Assembly (NCBI RefSeq): GCF_018130215.1
Contig: NZ_JAFCKQ010000007.1
Coordinates: forward strand, 175,160-239,159
Reading direction: 5' to 3'
Source: Bradyrhizobium jicamae
GTDB taxonomy: Bacteria > Pseudomonadota > Alphaproteobacteria > Rhizobiales > Xanthobacteraceae
DNA length: 64,000 nucleotides
This document shows positions 32,659 through 41,018 of the stretch, piece by piece. Within the stretch, counting starts at the first letter, position 1; every line of letters starts with the position of its first letter. The notes beneath the pieces were generated by a model that searched no databases, had not been told where the DNA came from, and was given only the letters and a program-made list of their open reading frames with translations. Both the position numbers and the translations under genes were made by a program.

Positions 32659-34887
32659 CTATTTCGTCGTCAGCGCAAAGGCTCCATCCCAATCGTCCGG
32701 TGGCGGCTCCTTCTGGAAGTTGCGGATGCGCGCCTCGTAGAGGCCGTACAGGTATTGCAGCGACTGCGCGTCGTCGCTCCTGCGGCCGCGCTCGATCGCG
32801 GCAAGCGCGCCGTCCCAGTCACGGCTGCGATAGCAGGCAAGCATCTCGATGGTGAGGTTGCGCAGCCGCTGGAACCGGCCGGAGGCAGCGACATCCTCGC
32901 GGCCTGCGATCGCGTAGATCACCTCGGGCTCCTTCTTGCCCTTCACCATGATGAAGTCGAGCTCGAGGATCGCGAACTTCTCCTTCACGGCGAGCGCAGT
33001 CTTCGAACCCACGATGATCGGAAAGCCGTATTCCTTGGATTGCCCCTCCAGGCGCGAAGCCAGGTTGACGCTGTCGCCGAACACCGAATAGTCGAACCGC
33101 ACGTCGGACCCCATATTGCCGACCACGCAGGGGCCGGTGTTGAGACCGACGCCGATGTTGAGCGGCACATAGATGTGGCCACCTTCCTTTGCCTCCTCCT
33201 CGCGCGTCTGGTTGAGCCGGTCGACGCGCTCCAGCATGTCGAGCGCGGCCTCGCAGGCGTTGAGCTGGTGATCCCGGTCGTCGAGCGGCGCGTTCCAGAA
33301 CGCCATGATGGCGTCGCCCATATATTTGTCGATCGTACCCTTGCGGGCCAGGATCGCGTTCGAAAGCGGCGTCAGGAACCGGTTCATCAGCGCGGTGAGG
33401 CCCTGCGGATCGCTCTTGTAGGTCTCCGAGATCGAGGTGAAGCCGCGCATGTCCGAAAACATGATGGTCATCTCGCGCTCCTCGCCGCCGAGCACGAGCT
33501 TCTCCGGCGAAAGCGCGAGTTGCTCGACCAGCGCCGGCGACATGTATTGCACGAATTGCGAGCGGATCTGCCGGCGCTGCTGCTGCTCGCGCACGAAGCT
33601 CGCGAAGATCAGCGTGAGGTAGATCGCCGTCGTCGACATCAGCGGATAGGTGAAGTCGATCAGCAGGCGGTGCTCCTTGAAGAAGAACCAGGATGTGCCG
33701 ACCAGGACCGATGCGAACATGCCGCCGACCGTCACCAGCGTCACGGGTCCGAATCTCGGCGCGAACGCGATCACCAGCAGGCCCATGATGATCGCGCCGA
33801 GGAACTCGAGCACGATGCCGTAACTCGGCTGCTGCACCACCGCCCCGGTCAGGGCGCTTTCCAGCAGCTGGGCGTGGATCTCCACACCCGGCATCGCCGA
33901 GGAGGCCGGCGTGGTCTTGATGTCGTTCAATCCGACCGCCGATGTCCCGATCAGCACCAGCTTGCCCGATATCTTGTCGACCGGCACAGTCCCTTCGAGC
34001 ACGTCGGAAGCGGACACATAGATCGACGGATCCTGGCGCGCGAAATGCACCCATAGCTGTCCGTTGCGATCGGTCGGGATCTCCAGTCCCCTCAGCGCAA
34101 TGCTCTTGACCCCGCCCTTGTCGGACTTGATCAGCACCGTCTGCGTGCCGGTGACGATCCGCAATATTTCGAGGCTGAGCGACGGCATCATCATGCCCTG
34201 CGCCCGCATCACCATCGGCACGCGTCGGACGATGCCATCCCGCTCGGTCTTGATGGTGAACAGGCCGCGCCCGGCGGCAGCGCGCTCCAGCACCGGCACG
34301 TTTCGCAGCAAGCCGGCGAACTGGTAAAGGAATGGCTCGGCCGGCTCGCCGAGCGTGGCAAATCCTGTCGTCGGCAGGGTCTCGTCGAGTTCCGACCTCA
34401 CCTGCGCGAGCCCGGTCTCGCCCAGCACCACGCGCGACCGACGGATCGCGTTGGACAGGATCTCGTCGTTGGTCGGCAGCTCCCGCAGCCGCTTCCTGGT
34501 GACCTCGTCGATGAAGCGCATCTGAGCGGCCACCTTGTCCGGATTGAGCCGGTCGGGCTCGGAGAACACCACGTCGAAGCCGATCGCGACCGCGCCGAGA
34601 TTGGTCAGGTTGATGATGATGTCGGCGATGGCCGTTCGCGGCCACGGCCACTGGCCCAGTTTGGCCAGGCTCTTCTCGTCAATATCGACAATGGTGACCG
34701 GATGGATCGTCTTCTGGCGGGGTTCGAAGCGCTGGAACGCGTCGAAGACCCTGACCCTCAGTTCCTCGACCGGCGCCGGATCCCAAATCCGCAGGGCCGC
34801 GCTGCCGATCAGCAGCGCCACGCAGGCCAGCCGCGCATAGCCGAAGCGCCGCGCGAACCACCGTCGTATCGCCCTGAGCCATTTCAT
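32659..34887 (-). CDS. CHASE2-domain adenylate/guanylate cyclase (class III)
   Basis: 742 residues: one N-terminal helix (about 18-34), an extracytoplasmic CHASE2 sensor (about 40-345, with FEPRQKTIHPVTIVDIDEKSLAKLGQWPWPRTAIADII and FDVVFSEPDR), three helices (about 355-435) and a C-terminal catalytic domain (about 455-645). Metal-binding Asp residues are D479 (IMFSDMRGFTS) and D525 (KYMGDAIMAFW); the NMGSDVRFDYSVFGDSVNLASRLE stretch is intact. It senses an unknown periplasmic signal and makes cAMP (cGMP is possible). It lies 91 bp after the adhesin gene on the same strand and may share its transcript, linking adhesion with a nucleotide signal. Confidence 0.92.
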   Translation of the reverse strand: MKWLRAIRRWFARRFGYARLACVALLIGSAALRIWDPAPVEELRVRVFDAFQRFEPRQKTIHPVTIVDIDEKSLAKLGQWPWPRTAIADIIINLTNLGAVAIGFDVVFSEPDRLNPDKVAAQMRFIDEVTRKRLRELPTNDEILSNAIRRSRVVLGETGLAQVRSELDETLPTTGFATLGEPAEPFLYQFAGLLRNVPVLERAAAGRGLFTIKTERDGIVRRVPMVMRAQGMMMPSLSLEILRIVTGTQTVLIKSDKGGVKSIALRGLEIPTDRNGQLWVHFARQDPSIYVSASDVLEGTVPVDKISGKLVLIGTSAVGLNDIKTTPASSAMPGVEIHAQLLESALTGAVVQQPSYGIVLEFLGAIIMGLLVIAFAPRFGPVTLVTVGGMFASVLVGTSWFFFKEHRLLIDFTYPLMSTTAIYLTLIFASFVREQQQRRQIRSQFVQYMSPALVEQLALSPEKLVLGGEEREMTIMFSDMRGFTSISETYKSDPQGLTALMNRFLTPLSNAILARKGTIDKYMGDAIMAFWNAPLDDRDHQLNACEAALDMLERVDRLNQTREEEAKEGGHIYVPLNIGVGLNTGPCVVGNMGSDVRFDYSVFGDSVNLASRLEGQSKEYGFPIIVGSKTALAVKEKFAILELDFIMVKGKKEPEVIYAIAGREDVAASGRFQRLRNLTIEMLACYRSRDWDGALAAIERGRRSDDAQSLQYLYGLYEARIRNFQKEPPPDDWDGAFALTTK

Positions 34888-34978
34888 GCGGCCTGAATAT
34901 CATGCTTGGAAGCTTGTTCCAATCAGACGCGCAACTCGCCGCGCAGGACGGGGCCGCTGCTTCGCGCCTCGGCGTCCA

Positions 34979-37900
34979 TCAAGCGAAATGAAGGATGAAA
35001 TCGTGCTGGGTCAGACTCGCCTTCGACACGTTGTGCAGCGTAATCGTGTCGGCGGCATCGACCGTGATCAGCGTATCGGCGGAATTCGACGACGACGTCG
35101 TGACGTTCTGATTGAACCAGGAGCTGAAGTCGCTGGTCGAAACGACCGCGGACAGGTCGATCTGATCCTGACCGGGCGTGAAGTTCAGGATCGTGTCGTG
35201 ATTGAAGTTCGGCGCAAACACGAACTTGTCCTGATAGCCGGACGCAAAGAACACATCCTTGTCGCTGGTGCCGGTCAGCGTGACCGGCTGCGTCGGGTTC
35301 TGCTGGACGTTGAAGATCAGATTGACCGTGTCGCTGGCACCATGGCCGTCGGCGACGGATACCGTCACCATGTCGGTGGCGGGCGGCGCGGCGCCCTCGT
35401 CATAGGCGATGCCGGACGCGAGCGTCGCGTTGATATCGGTCAGGTGCCCCGTCTCGGCGCCCGGTATGACGCTGCTGGTGCCCGAGCCGGCCGTGTGGGC
35501 CGTCAGGGTGAAACTCTCATCGGCCGTTGCATCCGCATCCGTGACCGTCAGGCCGGCGATCGTCGCCCCGCCCGCATTTTCGCTCACTGAGAGATTGTCG
35601 GCATTGATGACGGGAGCATCATCTGCGCCGGTGACGTCGACCGTCAGGGTCGCGGTCCCCGTGGCTCCGTGCACATCGATGGTCTCGACCTTGAACGTAT
35701 CGGTATGGTTGCCCGCGGCCAGTGCGTTGATCTCGGCAGCATTGGGAACGTAAGTGTAGCCGCCGTTCGCATTGACGGTCAGCGCGCCGTAGAGGCCCGT
35801 GATCGCGGCATTGGTGGGAATGTCGTTCGCATCGAGCGCGGCGTAGGTCAGGGTCGCGGTCTCGCCATGGTCGACATCGTTGCCGTGAAGCGTGCCGGTG
35901 AGCGGGTTGAAGGTGTCGTAGGCGACGGTATCCACGACCGTGCCGGCATTGACGCTGGCCAGCGTCGGCGCGTCGTTGGTGCCGTCGATCGTGATGGTGA
36001 TGGGCTCGTTCACCACCCCGCCGTGATGGTCGTCGACCTGGACGTTGTAGGTCAGCGTCAGCGTCTCGCCGGCGGCGAGGTAGTCGAAGCTCTTGTCCGG
36101 GGCCGAGAAGGTCCAGGCATCGGAACCGGTGGCCCCGTTCGTCGAATCCGACAGCTTGCCGAGCGTCAGCCAGCTCTGCACGGCATCGAGGTCAAGCCCG
36201 GACGTGACGCCGGACTCCGTCACACCGGTGATCGTGACGCTATGGGTGTCGCTGAGGTCGGGATCGGTGAAGGCGATCGCGCCAGCGGCGATATCCGGGG
36301 TGCTCGAATTGGTCGTATCGGGCGCTTCGGCGATTGTCGCCGTCTGCGGTGCCGAGGTGATGACGGGCGCGTCGTTGGTGCCGATGATCGTGATGGTGAC
36401 CGGCTGGGTCACGACGCCGCCGTGATGGTCGTCGACCTGGACCGTGTAGGTCAGCGTCAGCGTTTCGCCGGCGGCGAGATAATCAAAACTCTTGTCCGGG
36501 GCCGAGAACGTCCCGCTTTGCCAACCGGTGACCCCACCGGTCGAGTCGGTAAACTGGTCCAGCGTCACCCAACCCTGCACGGCATCCAGGTCAAGCCCCG
36601 AGGTGACGCCGGTCTCGGTCACGCCGGTGATCGTGACGCTATGGGTGTCGCTGAGGTCGGGATCGGTGAAGGTGATCCCGCCAAATTCGACATGCGGGGT
36701 GTTCGAATTGGTCGTATCGGGCGCTTCGGTGATCGTCGCAGCCAGCGGTGCCGAGGTGAAGACGGGTGCGTCGTTGGAGCCATCGATCGTGATCGTGACA
36801 GGCTCGTTCACCACCCCGCCATGGTGATCGTCGACCTGGAGGTTATAGGTCAGCGTCAACGTCTGGCCGGCAGCGAGATAGTCGAAGCTCTTGTCGGGGG
36901 CCGAGAACGTCCAGGCATCGGAGCCGGTGGCTCCGCCGGTCGAATCCTTCAGACTGCCCAGCGTCAGCCAGCTCTGCACGGCATCCAGATCAAGCCCCGT
37001 GGTGATGCCGGTCTCGGTCACGCCGGTGATCGTGACGCTATGGGTGTCGCTGAGGTCGGGATCCGTGAAGGTGATCGCGCCATGGGCGGTATCAGGCGTC
37101 GCTGAACCGGTTACTCCAGGGATTTCCGTAATCGCGGCCGCCTGCGTCGGCGAAGTGATGATTGGCACATCGTTGGTGCCGGTGATGGTGATGGTGACCG
37201 GCTGGGTCACAACGCCACCGTGGTGGTCGTCGACCTGGATCAGGTAGGTCAGCGTGAGTGTCTCGCCGGCGGCGAGGTAGTCGAAACTCTTGTCCGGCGC
37301 CGCGAAGGTCCAGTGGTCGGCTCCCGTGACTCCGTCGGTCGAGTCCGTCAGCTTGCCCAGCGACAGCCAGCTCAACACGGTCGCATGGTCTGGAAGGCCC
37401 GTGGTGACACCGATCTCGCCCACCCCGGCAACAGTGACGTGGTGGGTGTCGCTGAGATCGACGTCGGTGAAGGTCACCAGACCCGAGGCGGTATCCGGCG
37501 TGATGGAACCGGTTACTCCTGGAATTTCGGTGATCGCAGCGGCCTGCTTCGGCGAGGTGATGACCGGCGTGTCATTGGTGCCGGTGATCGTGATCGTGAT
37601 CGGCTGCGTGACCACCCCGCCGTGCTGATCGTCGACCTGGACGAGATAGGTCAGCGTCAGCGTCTCGCCGGCGGCAAGGTAATCGAAGGCCTTGTCCGCC
37701 GCGGAGAAAAACCAGGAGCGGGATCCCGCGGCACCGTCGGTCGAGTCGATCAGCGAGCCGAACGTCAGCCAGCTCAGCACCGTTGCCTCGTCGGCGAGAC
37801 CGGTGGTGACGCCGGATTCGGTCAAGGCGACGACGGTGACGCTGTGGGTGTCGGTCAGGTCGGGATCTGTGAAGGTGATCGTGCCGCTGGCGGTATCCAG

Positions 37901-39523
37901 GAAGGGAGAATTCCGCACCGCCGGGATCTCGGTGATCGCGGCCTGCTGCGGCGCCGACGTGATGACCGGCACGTCGTTGGTGCCGGTGACGGTGATCGTG
38001 AAGGTCTGGTAGCTGACCTGCTCGGACGGCGCGAAATTGTTGTCGACGGCCACCGTGTAGGTCAGCCTCAGCGTTTCACCGGCCGCCAGGAAGTCGAAGG
38101 CGCCGTCGGGAAGGCTGTAGGTCCAGGTGGCGGAGCCGACGTTCAAATTGCCGGGAGTCTGCTCGATCTGCAGTGGAATCTCGACCGCCTTGATCGCGGC
38201 CAGCTGCTTGGCCGTCAACGACGAGGTGACGTCGACATTGGCGGCATCATAGTAATTGAAGGACGTGAAGCTCGCACTTGCACTCGGACGATCACCGACA
38301 TTGATGTCGACCCACCTGATGACACCGGAGACCGTGTCGGCGGACTGGCTATGCGAGAGATCCAGCCGCTCGTCGAACGACGTACCCTGGGTCACCAGGA
38401 CCGTCGGCGCCAGCGCGACGTGTCCGAACGCATTGGTCGGCCCGGCCGCCGGATGGCTGGCGATGTTCGCCAGGAAGATCGTCGCCGGCACCACGATATC
38501 GGTGCTTGCGAGCTTGAAGTTCGTCGTTTCCGGGATGACGCTGTCGGTGAAATTTGTCGTGAGCTTGGTGTTCGTATTGCTGTTGTCGGTGAACTTCAGC
38601 GCGAACACGTCGGCGATGAGTTTCTGCGCATCGGCCGAAAGCGGCGCCGACGCCAGGAAGCTGACGCTGCCCTGGCCGTTGACGACCGTCTGCGTGCCGG
38701 CCTGATCGACGGTTGCGATCGGGTTGAGCGTCGTCTTGTCGAACAGGATGTAGGAGCCGGTGGTGCCGTCCGGCTCGACCAGTACCTGGAAGCTGGCCGG
38801 CGGGGCGCCGCCCTGAGCCGGGACGGTGAAGTCGATCTCGACCAGCACTGCGGTGCCGCGGATGCCCATGGTCGCGACCGGCGTGTCGACCTTCATGTCG
38901 CCATGCTTGGCGGTGGCGCCGGCAACAAACGAGATCGTGCCCTGGACCAGGCTCATCAATGACGAATTGTTCGACCCGTTCGGGTCGTACACCATCTCGT
39001 TCAACACCATCTTGGCGTTCGGGCCGAGACCGAACACGGTGCCGTCGATGAAGGTGATGCCGAGTGACGAGTCGGCGCCGGCCTGGACCACGTCGCCCTT
39101 GAGGACGTTGTCGCCCTGGTTCAGCACGATCGCGACGCCGTTGCGAACCGCAGTGGCACTGCCGGCCAGCTTGCTGACGTGACCGATGACCTTGGGTGGC
39201 TCGACGGCGCCGGCCTGCGCATATTGAGTGTAACCGGTCAGCGCGTTGACGATGTCGCCGGTCAGATGCGCGCCGTCGGGCGAGGCCAGCGCAGCGCGCT
39301 TCTCGCCCTTGAAGTAATCCTGCAACACCAGTTCCCGATCGTCCTTCGACAGGACCAGATCGAGGCCGGAACGCTTCAGGTCGCCGGTAAAGAGGAGTTG
39401 CGCGTCGTTGACGACGATCGCGCCGGGCGGTGCATGAGTGGAAACGCTGTCGACATGGACATGCCCACCGACGTGAGCGTCCAGACCCGGCGAAAAGCCG
39501 TCGAATTTCTCGACAAAGTTCAC
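34979..39523 (-). CDS. Large FecR-domain, VCBS/cadherin-like repeat adhesin, probable type I secreted
   Basis: 1514 residues. There is no Sec signal peptide. A FecR domain lies at about 135-235 (GDVVQAGADSSLGITFIDGTVFGLGPNAKMVL... VDTPVATMGIRGTAVLVEI). Five near-identical 133-134-residue repeats with TGTND junctions and DKSFDYLAAGETLTLTYxVQVDDHHGGVV cores follow, then a divergent VCBS unit. The last 100 residues (TGTSDKDVFFASGYQDKFVFAPNFNHDTILNFTPGQDQIDLS...TLHNVSKASLTQHDFILHFA) match the C-terminal type I secretion domain, ending in a hydrophobic tail. Few Cys occur. This fits a surface or biofilm adhesin exported by a type I system such as that at 14031-17125. It is flanked by a LapG-like protease gene (divergent) and the cyclase. 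Confidence 0.9.
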   Translation of the reverse strand: MNFVEKFDGFSPGLDAHVGGHVHVDSVSTHAPPGAIVVNDAQLLFTGDLKRSGLDLVLSKDDRELVLQDYFKGEKRAALASPDGAHLTGDIVNALTGYTQYAQAGAVEPPKVIGHVSKLAGSATAVRNGVAIVLNQGDNVLKGDVVQAGADSSLGITFIDGTVFGLGPNAKMVLNEMVYDPNGSNNSSLMSLVQGTISFVAGATAKHGDMKVDTPVATMGIRGTAVLVEIDFTVPAQGGAPPASFQVLVEPDGTTGSYILFDKTTLNPIATVDQAGTQTVVNGQGSVSFLASAPLSADAQKLIADVFALKFTDNSNTNTKLTTNFTDSVIPETTNFKLASTDIVVPATIFLANIASHPAAGPTNAFGHVALAPTVLVTQGTSFDERLDLSHSQSADTVSGVIRWVDINVGDRPSASASFTSFNYYDAANVDVTSSLTAKQLAAIKAVEIPLQIEQTPGNLNVGSATWTYSLPDGAFDFLAAGETLRLTYTVAVDNNFAPSEQVSYQTFTITVTGTNDVPVITSAPQQAAITEIPAVRNSPFLDTASGTITFTDPDLTDTHSVTVVALTESGVTTGLADEATVLSWLTFGSLIDSTDGAAGSRSWFFSAADKAFDYLAAGETLTLTYLVQVDDQHGGVVTQPITITITGTNDTPVITSPKQAAAITEIPGVTGSITPDTASGLVTFTDVDLSDTHHVTVAGVGEIGVTTGLPDHATVLSWLSLGKLTDSTDGVTGADHWTFAAPDKSFDYLAAGETLTLTYLIQVDDHHGGVVTQPVTITITGTNDVPIITSPTQAAAITEIPGVTGSATPDTAHGAITFTDPDLSDTHSVTITGVTETGITTGLDLDAVQSWLTLGSLKDSTGGATGSDAWTFSAPDKSFDYLAAGQTLTLTYNLQVDDHHGGVVNEPVTITIDGSNDAPVFTSAPLAATITEAPDTTNSNTPHVEFGGITFTDPDLSDTHSVTITGVTETGVTSGLDLDAVQGWVTLDQFTDSTGGVTGWQSGTFSAPDKSFDYLAAGETLTLTYTVQVDDHHGGVVTQPVTITIIGTNDAPVITSAPQTATIAEAPDTTNSSTPDIAAGAIAFTDPDLSDTHSVTITGVTESGVTSGLDLDAVQSWLTLGKLSDSTNGATGSDAWTFSAPDKSFDYLAAGETLTLTYNVQVDDHHGGVVNEPITITIDGTNDAPTLASVNAGTVVDTVAYDTFNPLTGTLHGNDVDHGETATLTYAALDANDIPTNAAITGLYGALTVNANGGYTYVPNAAEINALAAGNHTDTFKVETIDVHGATGTATLTVDVTGADDAPVINADNLSVSENAGGATIAGLTVTDADATADESFTLTAHTAGSGTSSVIPGAETGHLTDINATLASGIAYDEGAAPPATDMVTVSVADGHGASDTVNLIFNVQQNPTQPVTLTGTSDKDVFFASGYQDKFVFAPNFNHDTILNFTPGQDQIDLSAVVSTSDFSSWFNQNVTTSSSNSADTLITVDAADTITLHNVSKASLTQHDFILHFA
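35972..37983 (-). repeat. Five tandem 399/402-bp repeats within the adhesin gene
   Basis: Counting from the TGTND junction (complement GTCGTTGGTGCC), units begin at 35972, 36371, 36770, 37169, 37571 and 37973, giving spacings of 399, 399, 399, 402 and 402 bases. The middle units are nearly identical at DNA level (for example the GTGACGCTATGGGTGTCGCT stretch recurs). The lengths are multiples of three, so recombination between units would keep the frame and change the adhesin length. Confidence 0.88.
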
Positions 39524-40122
39524 TGCGGATCACCGCACTAAGGTTAATAATTATGGAATAAGCAAACGATTACGCTTGCATATCATCGGAAAGACCCCGA
39601 CGGAACCATTCTGTGCTTGCGCGGGTCCCGACCTTCGCCGCGATCTTGACGGGCTGCTCAGCCCCTTCTGCCTGATCTCGTGTAGTTTTGGTTTATTTGC
39701 AGGTAACTGGAGGTGAGATTCGACCGAAGATACGTAATTGTCCACGTATTCGTGGTATTGTTTGGCATATCATTACTTGCCTCTATTTCCCCTCAATTCC
39801 CGAACGGGATTTGAGCCCAATTTTCCGGTTAAAGCTGTGAATTGGCTTACAAAATCACAGATATTCCAGCAGGCGCCAGATTAACCGGAAAACAAGGATA
39901 AGGCGCCGGCAGGCGGCAAAAGGTTCGCCGGAACCGTTCATGAAACCGATAAAGTTTTCGGCACCCCGACGAGGCAGCCTTCACGGTCTTTTGCGCTTCC
40001 CGCGCCGATTCGGCCGGTCTTAAACCGATTCAAAGTCCCACGTCCCATGCTCACGGCACGAAACGATCCGGTCACGTGCGGGCGATAGGTCGCCTCGCCG
40101 ATGCCTGGACCACGGGTGTCAA
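39524..40122. other. 599-bp non-coding divergent spacer, AT-rich, no gene seen
   Basis: It separates the adhesin (minus) from the LapG-like gene (plus). It is clearly richer in A+T than its surroundings, with AT-rich tracts such as GGTTAATAATTATGG near 39543 and a dyad CCACG-TATT-CGTGG at 39742-39755. The promoters of both genes must lie here. A 64-codon open frame at 39551-39745 on the minus strand has no ribosome site or homology and is not called. Confidence 0.7.
39821..39892. repeat. 72-bp element with perfect 12-bp terminal inverted repeats and nested dyad
   Basis: TTTTCCGGTTAA (39821-39832) and TTAACCGGAAAA (39881-39892) are exact inverted copies. Inside lies a second dyad CTGTGA-N14-TCACAG at 39835-39860. 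The bases just outside both ends read CAA, which could be a 3-bp target duplication. It could be a regulator site, an RNA stem or a small MITE-like insertion. Confidence 0.6.
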
Positions 40123-40875
40123 ATGGGGATCCTGCTTCGCTCGCGCGTTCTGCGCGCCATCATTCTTGCTTGCGGCCTGGCCTCGATCGCGCCGGTCGGG
40201 CAGCTCAATGCCGCATCGCTGCTCACACCCGCCCCGGCGGAGCTGATCAGGAAATCGGCCGAGCCGTTCGGGCTGCCCACCGCGTTGCTGATCGACGGTG
40301 GTCTGCACGACAAATGGCTCGGCGTGCAGCACCATCTCGCCGACGAGCTGGTGCAGCTTGCAATCTGCGACGGCGATCGCGAGGGCTGCGCCTCTCCCGA
40401 GGCGCTCCGCTTCCTCGCCATCATCGATCTGGGGCGCGCAAGCGAAGGCCGTGCCCGGCTCGGCCAGATCAACCGCGCCATCAATCTCGCGATCCGCCCG
40501 GGCAGCGACCTCGCGCTCTATGGCCAGCTCGACGTCTGGACCTCGCCGCTCGCGACCCTCGCCAGGGGCGCCGGCGACTGCGAGGACTATGCGATCGCGA
40601 AATTCGTCGCGCTGCGCCAGGCCGGCATCGCGGCCGAGGATCTGCGGATCGTCGTCTTGCGCGACCTGCTCAGCGGCGAGGACCACGCGGTCGCCGCGGT
40701 GCGGCTCGACGGTCGTTGGTTGACGCTCGACAACCGCCGCATGGCGATGATTGAGGATTCCGACGTCCATAACGTTCGGCCGACCTTCGTGATCGGCGAG
40801 AACGGCACCAGCAGATATGTCGACGAGGCCCCCCTCGCCGAAGCGGCGCTGCAATCGCCGACGCGGATGAATTGA
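40123..40875 (+). CDS. Periplasmic transglutaminase-like cysteine protease (LapG/BTLCP family)
   Basis: 250 residues with a signal peptide (VLRAIILACGLASIAPVGQLNAAS). The catalytic triad is C153 (GAGDCEDYAIAKF), H188 (GEDHAVAAV) and D203 (LTLDNRR), with spacing close to LapG (38 and 17 there, 35 and 15 here). LapG-type enzymes release LapA-type adhesins by cutting them in the periplasm and are held back by c-di-GMP-controlled LapD. It sits divergent to the large adhesin, which makes that protein a candidate substrate. No LapD homologue is in the window. The relation to adhesin release is an inference; rhizobia also have BTLCP proteins of unknown role. Confidence 0.87.
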   Translation: MGILLRSRVLRAIILACGLASIAPVGQLNAASLLTPAPAELIRKSAEPFGLPTALLIDGGLHDKWLGVQHHLADELVQLAICDGDREGCASPEALRFLAIIDLGRASEGRARLGQINRAINLAIRPGSDLALYGQLDVWTSPLATLARGAGDCEDYAIAKFVALRQAGIAAEDLRIVVLRDLLSGEDHAVAAVRLDGRWLTLDNRRMAMIEDSDVHNVRPTFVIGENGTSRYVDEAPLAEAALQSPTRMN

Positions 40876-40952
40876 CGAACCATCGCGCCGGCGGTGCAGG
40901 CACGAGGTGCTCGCGACAGAATTGCGAAGCAATTTTGCGCTGAAGCGACGAA

Positions 40953-40988
40953 GCAATCCATTGCACCATTTTCGGTGAGATGGATTGC
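40953..40988. repeat. Palindromic repeat between convergent genes
   Basis: GCAATCCAT at 40953 and ATGGATTGC at 40980 form a 9-bp stem, with GAAGC- and CGAAG-like stretches just outside. It resembles the CGAAGCAATCCAT type of Bradyrhizobium intergenic repeat and could end both converging transcripts (LapG-like and binding protein). Confidence 0.5.
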
Positions 40989-41018
40989 CTCGCTCGCGAT
41001 GTCTCCGAGCCACCCTCC

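Noticed and set aside
35972..37983. Regular repeats that might be taken for a CRISPR or a satellite array.
   Set aside because: Units of 399-402 bp in frame within a coding gene, encoding beta-rich adhesin repeats.
31696..39082. Very long open plus-strand frames (up to 786 codons) opposite the cyclase and the adhesin.
   Set aside because: These are GC-skew shadows. The minus-strand products have complete domain architectures; the plus-strand ones are Arg/Asp/Gly-rich without motifs.
34979..39523. Calling the FecR-domain protein an iron-sigma-factor regulator.
   Set aside because: The FecR domain is embedded in a 1514-residue repeat protein with a C-terminal type I secretion domain; no sigma factor or TonB receptor is adjacent.
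39551..39745. 64-codon minus-strand open frame in the adhesin/protease spacer.
   Set aside because: No ribosome site, no family and composition unlike coding sequence here.
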